From assembly GCF_004023625.1 (NCBI RefSeq), contig NZ_RPDJ01000046.1, positions 1 to 64,000 of the forward strand: a DNA stretch of 64,000 nt, read 5' to 3'. Numbering within the stretch: position 1 is the first letter of the stretch; each line of letters starts with the position of its first letter. Source of the stretch: Streptomyces cavernae (GTDB lineage: Bacteria > Actinomycetota > Actinomycetes > Streptomycetales > Streptomycetaceae). The notes under the pieces are model-generated. The model was not told where the DNA came from. It saw only the letters and a program-made list of their open reading frames with translations, and searched no databases. This document shows positions 6,988 through 15,264 of the stretch, one piece after another. The position numbers and the translations under genes are program-made.

Positions 6988-8292
6988 ATGACGGACACCA
7001 CCACCGAGACCGAGACCACCGACAACGCGGACAACACCGGCAACACCGCAGGCGGCACCACCCGTGCCCCGTCCCGGCGTTCGCTGATCGGCTGGGGCGG
7101 CGCCGGCCTCGCGCTGGGCGCCGCCGCGGCCGGGGGCGCCGTGGCGGTGGCGCGCACCGGGGACGACGAACGGCCGGCGGCCGCGGCGGCGGGCGCCGCG
7201 GTCGCCTTCCATGGCGTGCACCAGGCGGGCATCGCGACACCGGTGCAGGACCGGCTGCACTTCGCCGCGTTCGACGTGAAGACCACCGACCGCGCCGAGT
7301 TCGTCCAGCTGCTGAAGGACTGGACTGCGGCGGCGCGGCGGATGACCGCGGGACGCGCCGTCGGCGAGGGGGCCTACGGCGGCCTCCCCGAGGCTCCGCC
7401 GGACGACACCGGTGAGGCCCTCGGCCTCAAACCGTCCCGGCTGACCCTGACGATCGGCTTCGGCCCGTCCCTGTTCGAGAAGTTCGGCCTCGCGGACCGG
7501 CGGCCCGAGGCCCTCGTCGATCTGCCGAAATTCGCGGGCGACAACCTGGACCGCAACCGCAGCGGCGGCGACCTGTGCGTACAGGCGTGCGCGGACGACC
7601 CGCAGGTCGCGGTGCACGCCATCCGCAACCTCGCCCGGATCGGCTTCGGCAAGGTCGTCATCCGCTGGTCCCAGCTCGGCTTCGGCAAGACGTCGTCGAC
7701 GACTCCCGAGGCGCAGACCCCGCGCAACCTGATGGGGTTCAAGGACGGCACCCGCAACATCGCGGGCACGGAGACGGCGCGGCTGAAGAAGTTCGTGTGG
7801 GTGGGCGAGCAGGACGGCCCCGCGTGGATGACCGGCGGCTCGTACCTCGTGGCCCGCCGCATCCGGATGAACATCGAGACCTGGGACCGGACCTCGCTGC
7901 AGGAGCAGGAGGACATCTTCGGCCGGGACAAGGGCGAGGGCGCACCTGTCGGGAAGGCCAAGGAGCGCGACGAGCCGTTTCTGAAGGCGATGAAACCGGA
8001 CGCGCACGTACGGCTGGCACACCCGGACACCAACGGCGGGGCGACCATCCTGCGCCGCGGCTACAGCTTCACCGACGGCGACGACGGGCTCGGCCGGCTG
8101 GACGCTGGCCTGTTCTTCCTCGCCTACCAGCGCGACGTGCGCAAAGGCTTCATCCCGGTGCAGCGGAGCCTGGCCACGGACGCCCTCAACGAGTACATCC
8201 AGCACGTGGGTTCGGCGATCTTCGCGATCCCGCCGGGCGTCCGGGACGCGGACGACTGGTGGGGCCGGGCGCTGTTCTCCGAGGAGGCGTAG
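6988..8292 (+). CDS. efeB: EfeB: Tat-exported Dyp-type heme peroxidase
   Basis: A 434-residue deferrochelatase/peroxidase. The twin-arginine signal is APSRRSLIGW (Arg30-Arg31) followed by an Ala/Gly-rich hydrophobic stretch. The DyP motif GFKDGT (250-255) provides the distal Asp253. The likely proximal heme ligand is His340 in DAHVRLAHP. In EfeUOB systems it oxidises ferrous iron or takes part in releasing iron from heme. A long Thr/Asp/Asn-rich tract precedes the signal. It lies 44 bp after efeO, with GAGGGA before ATG 6988, and 3 bp before efeU. Confidence 0.95.
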   Translation: MTDTTTETETTDNADNTGNTAGGTTRAPSRRSLIGWGGAGLALGAAAAGGAVAVARTGDDERPAAAAAGAAVAFHGVHQAGIATPVQDRLHFAAFDVKTTDRAEFVQLLKDWTAAARRMTAGRAVGEGAYGGLPEAPPDDTGEALGLKPSRLTLTIGFGPSLFEKFGLADRRPEALVDLPKFAGDNLDRNRSGGDLCVQACADDPQVAVHAIRNLARIGFGKVVIRWSQLGFGKTSSTTPEAQTPRNLMGFKDGTRNIAGTETARLKKFVWVGEQDGPAWMTGGSYLVARRIRMNIETWDRTSLQEQEDIFGRDKGEGAPVGKAKERDEPFLKAMKPDAHVRLAHPDTNGGATILRRGYSFTDGDDGLGRLDAGLFFLAYQRDVRKGFIPVQRSLATDALNEYIQHVGSAIFAIPPGVRDADDWWGRALFSEEA

Positions 8293-8295
8293 CCC

Positions 8296-9186
8296 GTGTT
8301 CAGCAACTATCTGATCGGTCTGCGGGAGGGACTGGAAGCCTCTCTCGTCGTCTGCATCCTCATCGCCTACCTGGTGAAGACCGGGCGGCGGGACGCGCTG
8401 AAGCCCATCTGGGCCGGCATCGCGGTCGCCGTCGCCATCGCCCTCGGCTTCGGCTCCGTGCTCGAATTCGGCTCGCAGCAGCTGACGTTCAAGGCGCAGG
8501 AGGCGCTCGGCGGCTCGCTGTCGATCCTCGCGGTGGTGCTGGTGACCTGGATGGTCTTCTGGATGCGGCGCACCGCCCGGCATCTGAGGTCCGAACTGCA
8601 CGGCAAGCTGGACGAGGCGCTCAGGATGGGCACGGGTGCGCTGGTCGCCACCGCGTTCCTCGCGGTGGGCCGGGAGGGCCTGGAGACCGCGCTGTTCGTG
8701 TGGGCGTCGGTGCACGCGGCGAGTGACGGCACCCCGCGCCCGCTGATCGGGGTCGCGCTCGGCCTGGCCACCGCGGTCATCCTCGGCTGGCTCTTCTACC
8801 GAGGCGCGCTGCGGATCGACCTCGCCCGGTTCTTCACCTGGACCGGCGGCATGCTGGTCGTGGTGGCGGCGGGTGTCCTCGCGTACGGCTTCCACGATCT
8901 GCAGGAGGCCGACCTGGTGCCCGGTCTGACGGACAAGGCCTTCGACATCACGGGTACGATCCCGCCGGACAGCTGGTACGGGACGCTGCTGAAGGGTGTG
9001 TTCAACTTCCAGCCCGATCCCACCGTGGTCCAAGTCGTGGTGTGGGCGCTGTACTTGATCCCGACGCTCGCGCTGTTCCTCGCCCCGGTAGGGTTCGCCT
9101 CCGGGAAGGGGAAGGTGAAGGCACCTGATGAGCGCGGATCGCAGCCCTCGGAGGCTTCGCAGGCTTCGGAGACTTCGCAGGCGTAA
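8296..9186 (+). CDS. efeU: EfeU: Ftr1-family iron permease
   Basis: A 296-residue membrane protein with about seven transmembrane segments. It has both REGLE iron-passage motifs, at Arg10 (LREGLEA) and Arg126 (GREGLET). GTG 8296 lies 9 nt after GAGGAGG, right behind the efeB stop. The C-terminal tail after FASGKGKV is a Ser/Glu/Ala-rich stretch (EASQASETSQA). It is encoded by a short DNA repeat that also encodes the N-terminus of the next gene in another frame. It is the membrane conduit of the operon. Confidence 0.95.
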   Translation: MFSNYLIGLREGLEASLVVCILIAYLVKTGRRDALKPIWAGIAVAVAIALGFGSVLEFGSQQLTFKAQEALGGSLSILAVVLVTWMVFWMRRTARHLRSELHGKLDEALRMGTGALVATAFLAVGREGLETALFVWASVHAASDGTPRPLIGVALGLATAVILGWLFYRGALRIDLARFFTWTGGMLVVVAAGVLAYGFHDLQEADLVPGLTDKAFDITGTIPPDSWYGTLLKGVFNFQPDPTVVQVVVWALYLIPTLALFLAPVGFASGKGKVKAPDERGSQPSEASQASETSQA

Positions 9187-10162
9187 GGACGTACCGTCGG
9201 CGCGGCTGGTACGCGCGACGGCGGCGGTGGGTGTGCTCGTGCTGACGGCGAGCGGATGCGTCACCGTGCACGGCGAGCGGGAGGTGGTGCCCACGGCCAC
9301 CAAGTCGGAGGCGGCGCGGGCCCTCTCGGACTTCACCGCCGCGTACAACGACGCGGACGAGGCCTTCGATCCGGCGCTGGACGCGGACCGGGTCACCGGG
9401 GCACTCGGGGCGATCAACCAGGCCGGGCTGAAGGCCCAGCGGGCGAGCAGCCCCACGGGCAACCCGAACCACGTGCCGCTGAAGCTGTCCGACACGAGGT
9501 TCGTCATCCCCAAGAAGGCGGGCTGGCCGCGCTGGTTCCTCACGGACTCGGACGCCAACCGAGGCAACGGCTCGGACCGTTGGCTGCTCGTCTTCACCCG
9601 GGCGACACCCGACGACGTGTGGGCGGTGGCGTATCTGACGGTCGTGCCGCCCGACCAGGTGCCGGCCCTGAAGACCGACAAGGACGGCTACGCCGAGGCG
9701 GTTTCCGCGAACTCCGACGAAGTGGCCGTGCGGCCCGCGGACCTGAGTCAGAACTACGCGAACTACCTGCAGCAGGGCGGCGAGGTCTTCGCGCCCGGAC
9801 CGCACACCTCCGACTGGCGGACCCAGCGCGAGAAGAGCGCCAGCCTGCCCGGCAAGTCCACCCAGTACGTCGACCAGCCCCTCACCTCGGACACGTACGC
9901 CCCGCTCGCCCTGCGCACCGCGGACGGCGGCGCGCTGGTCTTCTTCGCCACCCGCCACTTCGAGAAGCAGACCGCGGCGCAGGGGCTGAACCTGAACGTG
10001 GACGCGAACGTCCGGGCGTTGATGACGGGCGAAGCGAAGAGTTCGATCACCCTGGAGCGGGTGTCCAACCAGGCGGTCCTGGACCCGGCGAAGTCGGCTG
10101 CGGATCGGCAGGTGCGGTTTCTGAGCAGGATTCAGGGGTTGACGGGGGCGCGGGGCGAGTGA
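9128..10162 (+). CDS. Lipoprotein trailing the efe operon
   Basis: A 344-residue exported lipoprotein of unknown function. A very basic N-region (PRRLRRLRRLRRR) is followed by a hydrophobic segment and lipobox TASGC (Cys44). The mature part contains no catalytic motif I recognise. Members of this group are common in Streptomyces as hypothetical lipoproteins. ATG 9128 follows a purine-rich GGGAAGGTGAAGG and overlaps efeU by 59 bp. A start nearer the hydrophobic segment (around 9209) would avoid the overlap, so the start is uncertain. Position suggests co-transcription with iron uptake. Confidence 0.75.
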   Translation: MSADRSPRRLRRLRRLRRRKDVPSARLVRATAAVGVLVLTASGCVTVHGEREVVPTATKSEAARALSDFTAAYNDADEAFDPALDADRVTGALGAINQAGLKAQRASSPTGNPNHVPLKLSDTRFVIPKKAGWPRWFLTDSDANRGNGSDRWLLVFTRATPDDVWAVAYLTVVPPDQVPALKTDKDGYAEAVSANSDEVAVRPADLSQNYANYLQQGGEVFAPGPHTSDWRTQREKSASLPGKSTQYVDQPLTSDTYAPLALRTADGGALVFFATRHFEKQTAAQGLNLNVDANVRALMTGEAKSSITLERVSNQAVLDPAKSAADRQVRFLSRIQGLTGARGE

Positions 10163-10255
10163 GCCGTGGGGCCGTGGGTGGGGGGGAGCCCCAGAACGGG
10201 CCCCGGCAGCCCTCCGCCCGGCCCGGCGTTCGAGTTCCGCCGCGACCGGGGTGGT

Positions 10256-10981
10256 TCAGCCCCGCAGGGGCCAGCCGGCCGCGGCGTGGTCGGACTCCTG
10301 CCCGGCATACCGTGCGCACGCGTCCGTGAGTGCCTCGAGCAGGGTCAGCGGGTCGGGCAGCGGTTGCTCGGGGCCCCGGCCCTCCACCCAGTCGACGGTC
10401 AGGTCGCCGGGGAGGCGGGCCGGCGGGACCAGGACGTAGGAGCCGCGGCAGTGCCACCGCAGACCGGGGTGTTCGTCCATCGTCTCGGGGTGGCAGTCCA
10501 GTTCACAGGGCCACCACTCGTCCTCGTCCTCGGGCGTGCCCCGGGTGAGGGTGAAGAAGAGCATCCGGCCGTCACCGGTGACGGCAACGGGACCCACCTC
10601 GACGCCCTCGGACAGCAACCGGTCCAGCGCCTGCTGCCCGGCCGCGCGCGGTACGTCCAGCACGTCGTGCGTCATCCCCGTCGCGGTGATGAAGTTGGCG
10701 CCCGGCTGGTGCCGCGCCCAGCGCTCGACCTGTGACGGGTCGCTCGTCGACTGCGTCTGCCAGGCGTGGGAGACGGGGTGCCGCGCGGGAGTGGGACAGC
10801 CGACTCGGTCGCAGGAGCAGCGGTATCCGGCGGGGTGCGCGGCCGGCGCGAGCGGCAGTCCCGCCGCCGCGGCGGCGAGCAGCAGTGTCTCCCTGTCGTC
10901 GTCGCCGGATGCCTCCGGCTTGGGGCGACGACCGCGCAACCACTGGGAGATCCTGCCCCGCCCGCCGAACTCTGCGCCCAT
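10256..10981 (-). CDS. Prim-Pol-like (bifunctional primase/polymerase N-terminal domain) protein
   Basis: A 241-residue protein whose first half matches the Prim-Pol domain: a cysteine-containing CSCDRVGCPTPARHPV segment, the W...TSDPSQVERWARHQPGANF motif and TGMTHDVLDVP. In active enzymes the last motif is VLDVD with metal-binding acids; here the second acid is Pro, so catalytic activity is doubtful. No helicase domain is fused. Streptomyces carry several such stand-alone proteins of unknown role. It is convergent with the efe lipoprotein gene. Confidence 0.75.
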   Translation of the reverse strand: MGAEFGGRGRISQWLRGRRPKPEASGDDDRETLLLAAAAAGLPLAPAAHPAGYRCSCDRVGCPTPARHPVSHAWQTQSTSDPSQVERWARHQPGANFITATGMTHDVLDVPRAAGQQALDRLLSEGVEVGPVAVTGDGRMLFFTLTRGTPEDEDEWWPCELDCHPETMDEHPGLRWHCRGSYVLVPPARLPGDLTVDWVEGRGPEQPLPDPLTLLEALTDACARYAGQESDHAAAGWPLRG

Positions 10982-11121
10982 CTATCCCCTCACCTCACCG
11001 TGATTCCGTCCATGGTGCCACCATCCTGCGCCCCCTATGACCACAGTTCCTCCGCGGGGTACCCAGGGTCACACCGCTCATGGCGGACCTTGTGGGATTT
11101 TGCCGGAATTATGCTCGGGAA

Positions 11122-11154
11122 CCGGGCTAGGGCCCTTACCGGGCTAGGGCCCTT
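11122..11154. repeat. 16-bp direct repeat at the left edge of a MITE
   Basis: CCGGGCTAGGGCCCTT occurs at 11122-11137 and 11139-11154. The second copy runs into the left terminal repeat of the 256-bp element, suggesting a partial duplication of the element end. Confidence 0.8.
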
Positions 11155-11402
11155 CTGATGGATCTCCGTGGGAGAAGGAGCGGCGTTCGATGCGTGATCT
11201 GGGGGTCCCCTGCTCGAAGAGCTTGGGGGAGTGCCGGGCGGAAGCCCTCGATGGGGGGTCCCCCCGCTCGAGCGAAGCCGAGAGTGGGGGAGGAGCTACT
11301 AGGGCTTTTGTCCGGTGCGGTGAGTGGGGGTCCCCCCTGCTCGAAGAACTTGGGGGAGCGTGCCGGCCGTCGTGACGTCGCAGAGATCCATCAGAAGGGC
11401 CC
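11147..11402. mobile_element. 256-bp MITE-like element with 20-bp perfect terminal inverted repeats
   Basis: The left end GGGCCCTTCTGATGGATCTC (11147-11166) is the exact reverse complement of 11383-11402. The interior carries three copies of the family hairpin core (around 11205-11235, 11257-11297 and 11329-11358; CCCCTGCTCGAAGAGCTTGG type). No transposase is encoded. I see no clear target-site duplication. It fills most of the gap between the Prim-Pol gene and a TetR gene. Confidence 0.8.
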
Positions 11403-11415
11403 GGTGAGAAAGCGC

Positions 11416-12150
11416 TCAGCGCGGGGCGAGGCCAAGGAGGGCGTAGTCGACGAGGGTGTCGGTGTACTCGTACGAGATGGGGCCCGTGTGCTGCAGCCAG
11501 CGCTGGGCGAGCGGGGAGACGAACAGTTCCAGGGCGATGCGGGGGTCGACCTCGGGTCGTACGGCGCCGGCCTGCTGTGCCGAACGCAGCCGCTTGACGT
11601 AGAGCTGGAGCTGGGGTTCGAGAAGCCGGCTCACGAACACCCGGCCGAGCTGTTCGTTGACCAGGCCCTCGGCGGTCAGGGCCCGTGCCGGCACCTCGAA
11701 CCTGGGGTCCCGCAGTTCGTCGACGGTGGCCCGCAGCACCATCTTGAGGTCGGCGGCCAGGTCACCGGTGTCGGGGATCTCGTACACCGGCACCTCATCG
11801 GGTGCCGGTGACTGCTCGGCACCCTCCGGGGCCACCTGGGCGCTCAGGTCCATGAACGCCTCCAGCAGGACGTCCGCCTTCGAGGGCCACCAGCGGTAGA
11901 TCGTCTGTTTGCCGACCCCGGCCCGTGCGGCGATGGCCTCGATGGTGGTCTTCGGATAGCCGACCTCTCCGACGAGGCCCAACGCGGCCTCGTAGATCGC
12001 CCTGCGCGACTTCTCGCTGCGCCGGCTGGAGTCGGGCCTCCTGGACGGCTTGCGGTCGGCGGGGCCCTGGTCGGTGCGGTCCCGGTCGGTGTGGTCCCGG
12101 TCGGTGTGGTCCCGGTCGGTGTGGTCCCGGTCGGTGGTGTTCTGCGCCAT
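11416..12150 (-). CDS. TetR family transcriptional regulator with DRDHT-repeat N-terminus
   Basis: A 244-residue repressor. The N-terminal 25 residues are a tandem pentapeptide DRDHT, encoded by 15-bp repeats at about 12069-12133. The TetR helix-turn-helix follows (KTTIEAIAARAGVGKQTIYRWWPSK, about residues 68-92, given here in the family's usual layout), then a C-terminal TetR_C-type ligand domain. The -10-like TTAGAT (12158-12163, minus) is exactly 7 nt before ATG 12150, so the mRNA may be leaderless. Its target is unknown; the next gene upstream is co-directional and unrelated. Confidence 0.85.
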   Translation of the reverse strand: MAQNTTDRDHTDRDHTDRDHTDRDRTDQGPADRKPSRRPDSSRRSEKSRRAIYEAALGLVGEVGYPKTTIEAIAARAGVGKQTIYRWWPSKADVLLEAFMDLSAQVAPEGAEQSPAPDEVPVYEIPDTGDLAADLKMVLRATVDELRDPRFEVPARALTAEGLVNEQLGRVFVSRLLEPQLQLYVKRLRSAQQAGAVRPEVDPRIALELFVSPLAQRWLQHTGPISYEYTDTLVDYALLGLAPR

Positions 12151-12194
12151 GGGGCGAATCTAACAGCGCTGACAAGACGATACGTCTCGCGGTG

Positions 12195-13415
12195 TCACCG
12201 TCCGTCCCTCGCTTTGAGCGCCACGGGGATGCGGTCCAGGACCGGGTACGGAACCAGTCCGTAGTGGTAGAAGTCCACGGCGTCGGCCCCACCGGGGCCC
12301 GTGGCCGCCGCGGTCTTCTCCGCCAGGTGCTCGGCCGACGACGTGTCGGGGGCGCCCGGGCGCAGGACCGCGCGCAGGGCACAGCCGTCCGGCAGCGCGG
12401 CCCGGTAGGCGGCGGTGTCGGCCGCGACCCGGTCCGGGTCCTGGGCGTAGGCGAGGATTCCGAACCCGGGGACGACGGCACCGATCGCCGCCGGGTCGAC
12501 GCCGATCCGCCAGGCCTCCTCGACGGCGGGCGCCCCGGTGGGCCGCCCGTCCGCGTAGCCCTTCACCGCGCCGGTCAGATCGAGGAAGACCAGCCGCGAG
12601 CCTTCGTCCGCGACGGCGTCGGCGACCGTCGCGGCGAGCGAGGTGACGGTGTCCGGGCGGGTGCGTACGTACGCTGCGACCGGTTCGGGGAGGTCCCCGA
12701 GGCCCGCCGCACCGGGCCGGGGGTCCGCGCCGTCGAGCACACGGCCGACGGTCCGCGCGGCCTCGGCGCGGGCGGCCACGGAGTCCGCCCCGGCGGACTC
12801 GGCGCGCTCCGTGCAGTGCGGGCAGAAGCACAGGCCCAGCAGGAACTCCTCCACCGGGCCGAGCGGCACGAAACTGCGTTCGTGGTGGTAGCCGTGGCCG
12901 AAGGTGCCGTAGTGCAGGGACTCGGCGACCACCGCGTCCACGCCCTGCCGGGCCACCGAGCGGGCCAGCGCGACGGCGTAGGCCCGTACGTCGGGGTGGG
13001 CGGGGCACAGATCGGCCGGGGCGGCCCGGTCCCCGAAGCAGTTCTCCTGGGTGACGTCGGGCTGGGCCAGGCCCAGGGTGGTGTTGTGCAGGAACACGGT
13101 CCAGCCGTGCAGTGCCGCGCCCCGCTCCGCCGTACTCCGGCGCAGCGACCGCAGCGGCTCGTCCTCGGCGCCCGGACGCACCGGCGGAACAAGCCGCAGG
13201 CCGTCGAACAGGTCGGCCGGCGGGAGGAGGTGGACGCCGTCCCCGCGCAGGGTGACCCGTGCCGGGCCGTGCGGGGTGACGTCACGGGCGCGGTGGTAGG
13301 CGGCTGCGACGGTGAGCGTGTCGCAGCCGTACGTTCCGAGGATCCGGTCGAGCACCTCTTCGGTGCCCTCCGCCCGCAGGTCCTCGACGAACGTGTACAC
13401 GGACGAGCTCTGCAC
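12195..13415 (-). CDS. Unrecognised TIM-barrel-like protein with CPHC motif
   Basis: A 406-residue soluble protein. I do not recognise a named family. Visible elements are VDAVVAESLHYGTFGHGYHHE and GLCFCPHCTERA (both near the middle), then alternating strand/helix segments ending VDFYHYGLVPYP. This looks like a TIM barrel of the hypothetical glycoside-hydrolase type, with acidic residues at strand ends; that is inference. GTG 13415 follows GAGAAGGG. It is transcribed behind the IclR gene (53 bp), and its context suggests a carbohydrate or conjugate catabolic step with the adjacent ABC/M20 operon. Confidence 0.6.
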   Translation of the reverse strand: MQSSSVYTFVEDLRAEGTEEVLDRILGTYGCDTLTVAAAYHRARDVTPHGPARVTLRGDGVHLLPPADLFDGLRLVPPVRPGAEDEPLRSLRRSTAERGAALHGWTVFLHNTTLGLAQPDVTQENCFGDRAAPADLCPAHPDVRAYAVALARSVARQGVDAVVAESLHYGTFGHGYHHERSFVPLGPVEEFLLGLCFCPHCTERAESAGADSVAARAEAARTVGRVLDGADPRPGAAGLGDLPEPVAAYVRTRPDTVTSLAATVADAVADEGSRLVFLDLTGAVKGYADGRPTGAPAVEEAWRIGVDPAAIGAVVPGFGILAYAQDPDRVAADTAAYRAALPDGCALRAVLRPGAPDTSSAEHLAEKTAAATGPGGADAVDFYHYGLVPYPVLDRIPVALKARDGR

Positions 13416-13468
13416 GGGTTTCAGCCCTTCTCGGTCAGGCGGTCGAGCGGTCAGGCGGTCGAGCGGCC

Positions 13469-14272
13469 TCAGTGCCCGACGTCCCGGACCCGCGAGGAGC
13501 CGAGGACGTGGGAGATCTCCAGCCCGGTGCGCACCACCATCGGCCCGACCTCGCGGACCCGGGCGGGCGTCATCCGGGTGGTGAGCCCGGAGACGCTGAG
13601 CGCGCCGACCGCCGCGTCGGTGTGGTCGAAGACGGGCGCCGCGACGCACCGCACCTCCGGTTCGTTCTCCCGGTCGTCGATGGCGTAGCCCTGCCGCCGC
13701 ACCCGGTCGAGTTCGATGCGCAGCCGTTCCGCGTCGGTGACCGTGTGCTGGGTGACCGGTGGCATTCCGGCGGCCACCACGACCCGGAACGCGTCCTCCC
13801 CCAGCCAGGCGAGGATGGCCTTGCCGACGGCGGTGCGGTAGGCGGGGACCCGGCTGCCGACCCGGGAGGCCATACGGACGTTGGTCTCGTTCTCGACCTT
13901 GTCGATGTAGACGACGTCCGGCGGCTCGTACACCACCAGGTGGCAGGTCTCCCCCACCGCGTGCTGGAGCAGCCGCAGCGGTTCGGCGGCGACGGTCCGC
14001 AGGTCGAGCGAGGAGAGGTAGGCCTGACCGAGCCGCAGGGTGCCGTGGCCGAGCCGGAACCAGCCGGTCTCGCGGTCACGGACCAGCAGGTCGGCCTCCA
14101 TGAGCGGGGTGGCGAGCCGGAGCACCGTGCTCTTGTTGAGGCCGAGTTCGTCCGCGATCCGGGTCAGCGACATGCCGCGGCCGGTGCCGGCGTGGTCGCG
14201 GATGTACTCGAGGACGGTGAGGGCGCGGCGCAGCGACGAGGACTGGTTGCGGCGGGCCGCGGGTGCGGTCAT
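13469..14272 (-). CDS. IclR family transcriptional regulator
   Basis: A 267-residue regulator with the N-terminal winged helix-turn-helix (SLRRALTVLEYIRDH... LTRIADELGLNKSTVLRLATPL) and the C-terminal IclR effector domain (GSRVPAYRTAVGKAILAWL, then AAPVFDHTDAAVGALSVSG). ATG 14272 follows AAGGAGC. It lies between the transport/hydrolase operon and the TIM-barrel-like gene, all on the same strand, and is the likely local regulator of the catabolic cluster. Confidence 0.92.
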   Translation of the reverse strand: MTAPAARRNQSSSLRRALTVLEYIRDHAGTGRGMSLTRIADELGLNKSTVLRLATPLMEADLLVRDRETGWFRLGHGTLRLGQAYLSSLDLRTVAAEPLRLLQHAVGETCHLVVYEPPDVVYIDKVENETNVRMASRVGSRVPAYRTAVGKAILAWLGEDAFRVVVAAGMPPVTQHTVTDAERLRIELDRVRRQGYAIDDRENEPEVRCVAAPVFDHTDAAVGALSVSGLTTRMTPARVREVGPMVVRTGLEISHVLGSSRVRDVGH

Positions 14273-14517
14273 CGAAAGCTCCTTGCTGCGGATTACCCCA
14301 CTTCGGGCTGCTTTGGCAGGTTCTTGGCCACTGGGTCGGCGACAACCAGGTCGGCCGGTCCACCGCCGGGCCGACGGCAAGTCAGGTGTCGAGCTCGAGT
14401 AAGACCACCGGGCGGCACACCGCCCCCTCGCCGTTGATTCGGGGTGGCTGTGGGCTGCGAAGCGGAAACAGCGGCCTGTGAGGGCCGATTGCCTTGCTTC
14501 GAGCCGTCAGGGAGAGG

Positions 14518-15264
14518 TCACGTCGTGCTCCTCGGCAGTAGTCCGCGGGCGATGGTGTCGTGGGCGGCGGTCAGGTGCCGCCCGGCCCGGGCGAGTGAGA
14601 CCTCGTGGTGGCCGGGGAAGAGCGCGTCGACATCGAGCGCCGCCAGCCGCGTCAGACTGGCCGCGTACTCGGGCACTCGGCAGTCGTGCAGATTCTGCAA
14701 CGAGATCCGGCCCCCGGTGAAGAGGCAGTCCCCGGAGAAGAGTGCCTGGTAGTCGGGAGTGCGCAGGTGGTAGCAGAGGTGACCGTCGGCGTGCCCCGGG
14801 GTGGCTATGGCCCGGACGACGACATCGCCGCCGAGGTCGATCTCCTCGCCGTCGGCGATGGGCCGCACCCGGGGGCACGGCGGGAAGGCGTACTCGGCCG
14901 GGTAGACCCCGGCGGCCCTGCCCTTGTCCACGCTGAGGCCCCGCTCGTCCCCCTCGGCGATCCAGCGGACGGCCTCGGCGCCCGCCAGCACGCGCAGTCC
15001 CGGCAGGTGTTCGGCGAGGGCGGCGGCCCCGCCCGCGTGGTCGGCGTGGCCATGGGTGAGGAGGAGGTGGTCCGGCGCGGTGGCCGGCTCCGACTCCGCT
15101 TCGGCTGCTCGCAGGATGGTGTGCGCGGACCGGCCGGCGCCGGCGTCGACCAGCACACTGCGGCGGCTGCCCCGTACCAGGTAGACATGGCAGTCCAGCG
15201 GGTCGGTGAGGTCGAACCCGGCGGCTCCGCTGGCGAGCAGGGTGACGTGGTCGGTCAGGCGCAT
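14518..15264 (-). CDS. Metallo-beta-lactamase-fold hydrolase
   Basis: A 248-residue MBL-fold enzyme. The zinc motif is THGHADHAGG, with further ligands in ATPGHADGHLCYH, FSGDCLF (Asp) and FPGHHE. It is of the glyoxalase-II-like/lactonase branch, but the substrate is not predictable. ATG 15264 overlaps the end of the M20 gene by 10 bp, so translation is probably coupled. It is last gene of the six-gene transport/hydrolase operon. Confidence 0.88.
   Translation of the reverse strand: MRLTDHVTLLASGAAGFDLTDPLDCHVYLVRGSRRSVLVDAGAGRSAHTILRAAEAESEPATAPDHLLLTHGHADHAGGAAALAEHLPGLRVLAGAEAVRWIAEGDERGLSVDKGRAAGVYPAEYAFPPCPRVRPIADGEEIDLGGDVVVRAIATPGHADGHLCYHLRTPDYQALFSGDCLFTGGRISLQNLHDCRVPEYAASLTRLAALDVDALFPGHHEVSLARAGRHLTAAHDTIARGLLPRSTT

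Noticed and set aside
6841..9681. Very long minus-strand open frame opposite efeO, efeB and efeU
   Set aside because: High-GC shadow frame; Arg/His/Asp-rich, no domain, and directly antisense to three clearly recognised genes.
11158..11811. Plus-strand frame over the MITE and tetR
   Set aside because: Starts in mobile DNA and runs antisense to tetR.
12160..13688. Overlapping long frames on both strands around the TIM-barrel-like gene
   Set aside because: Only the 12195-13415 minus frame has protein-like composition, a ribosome-binding site and a plausible start.
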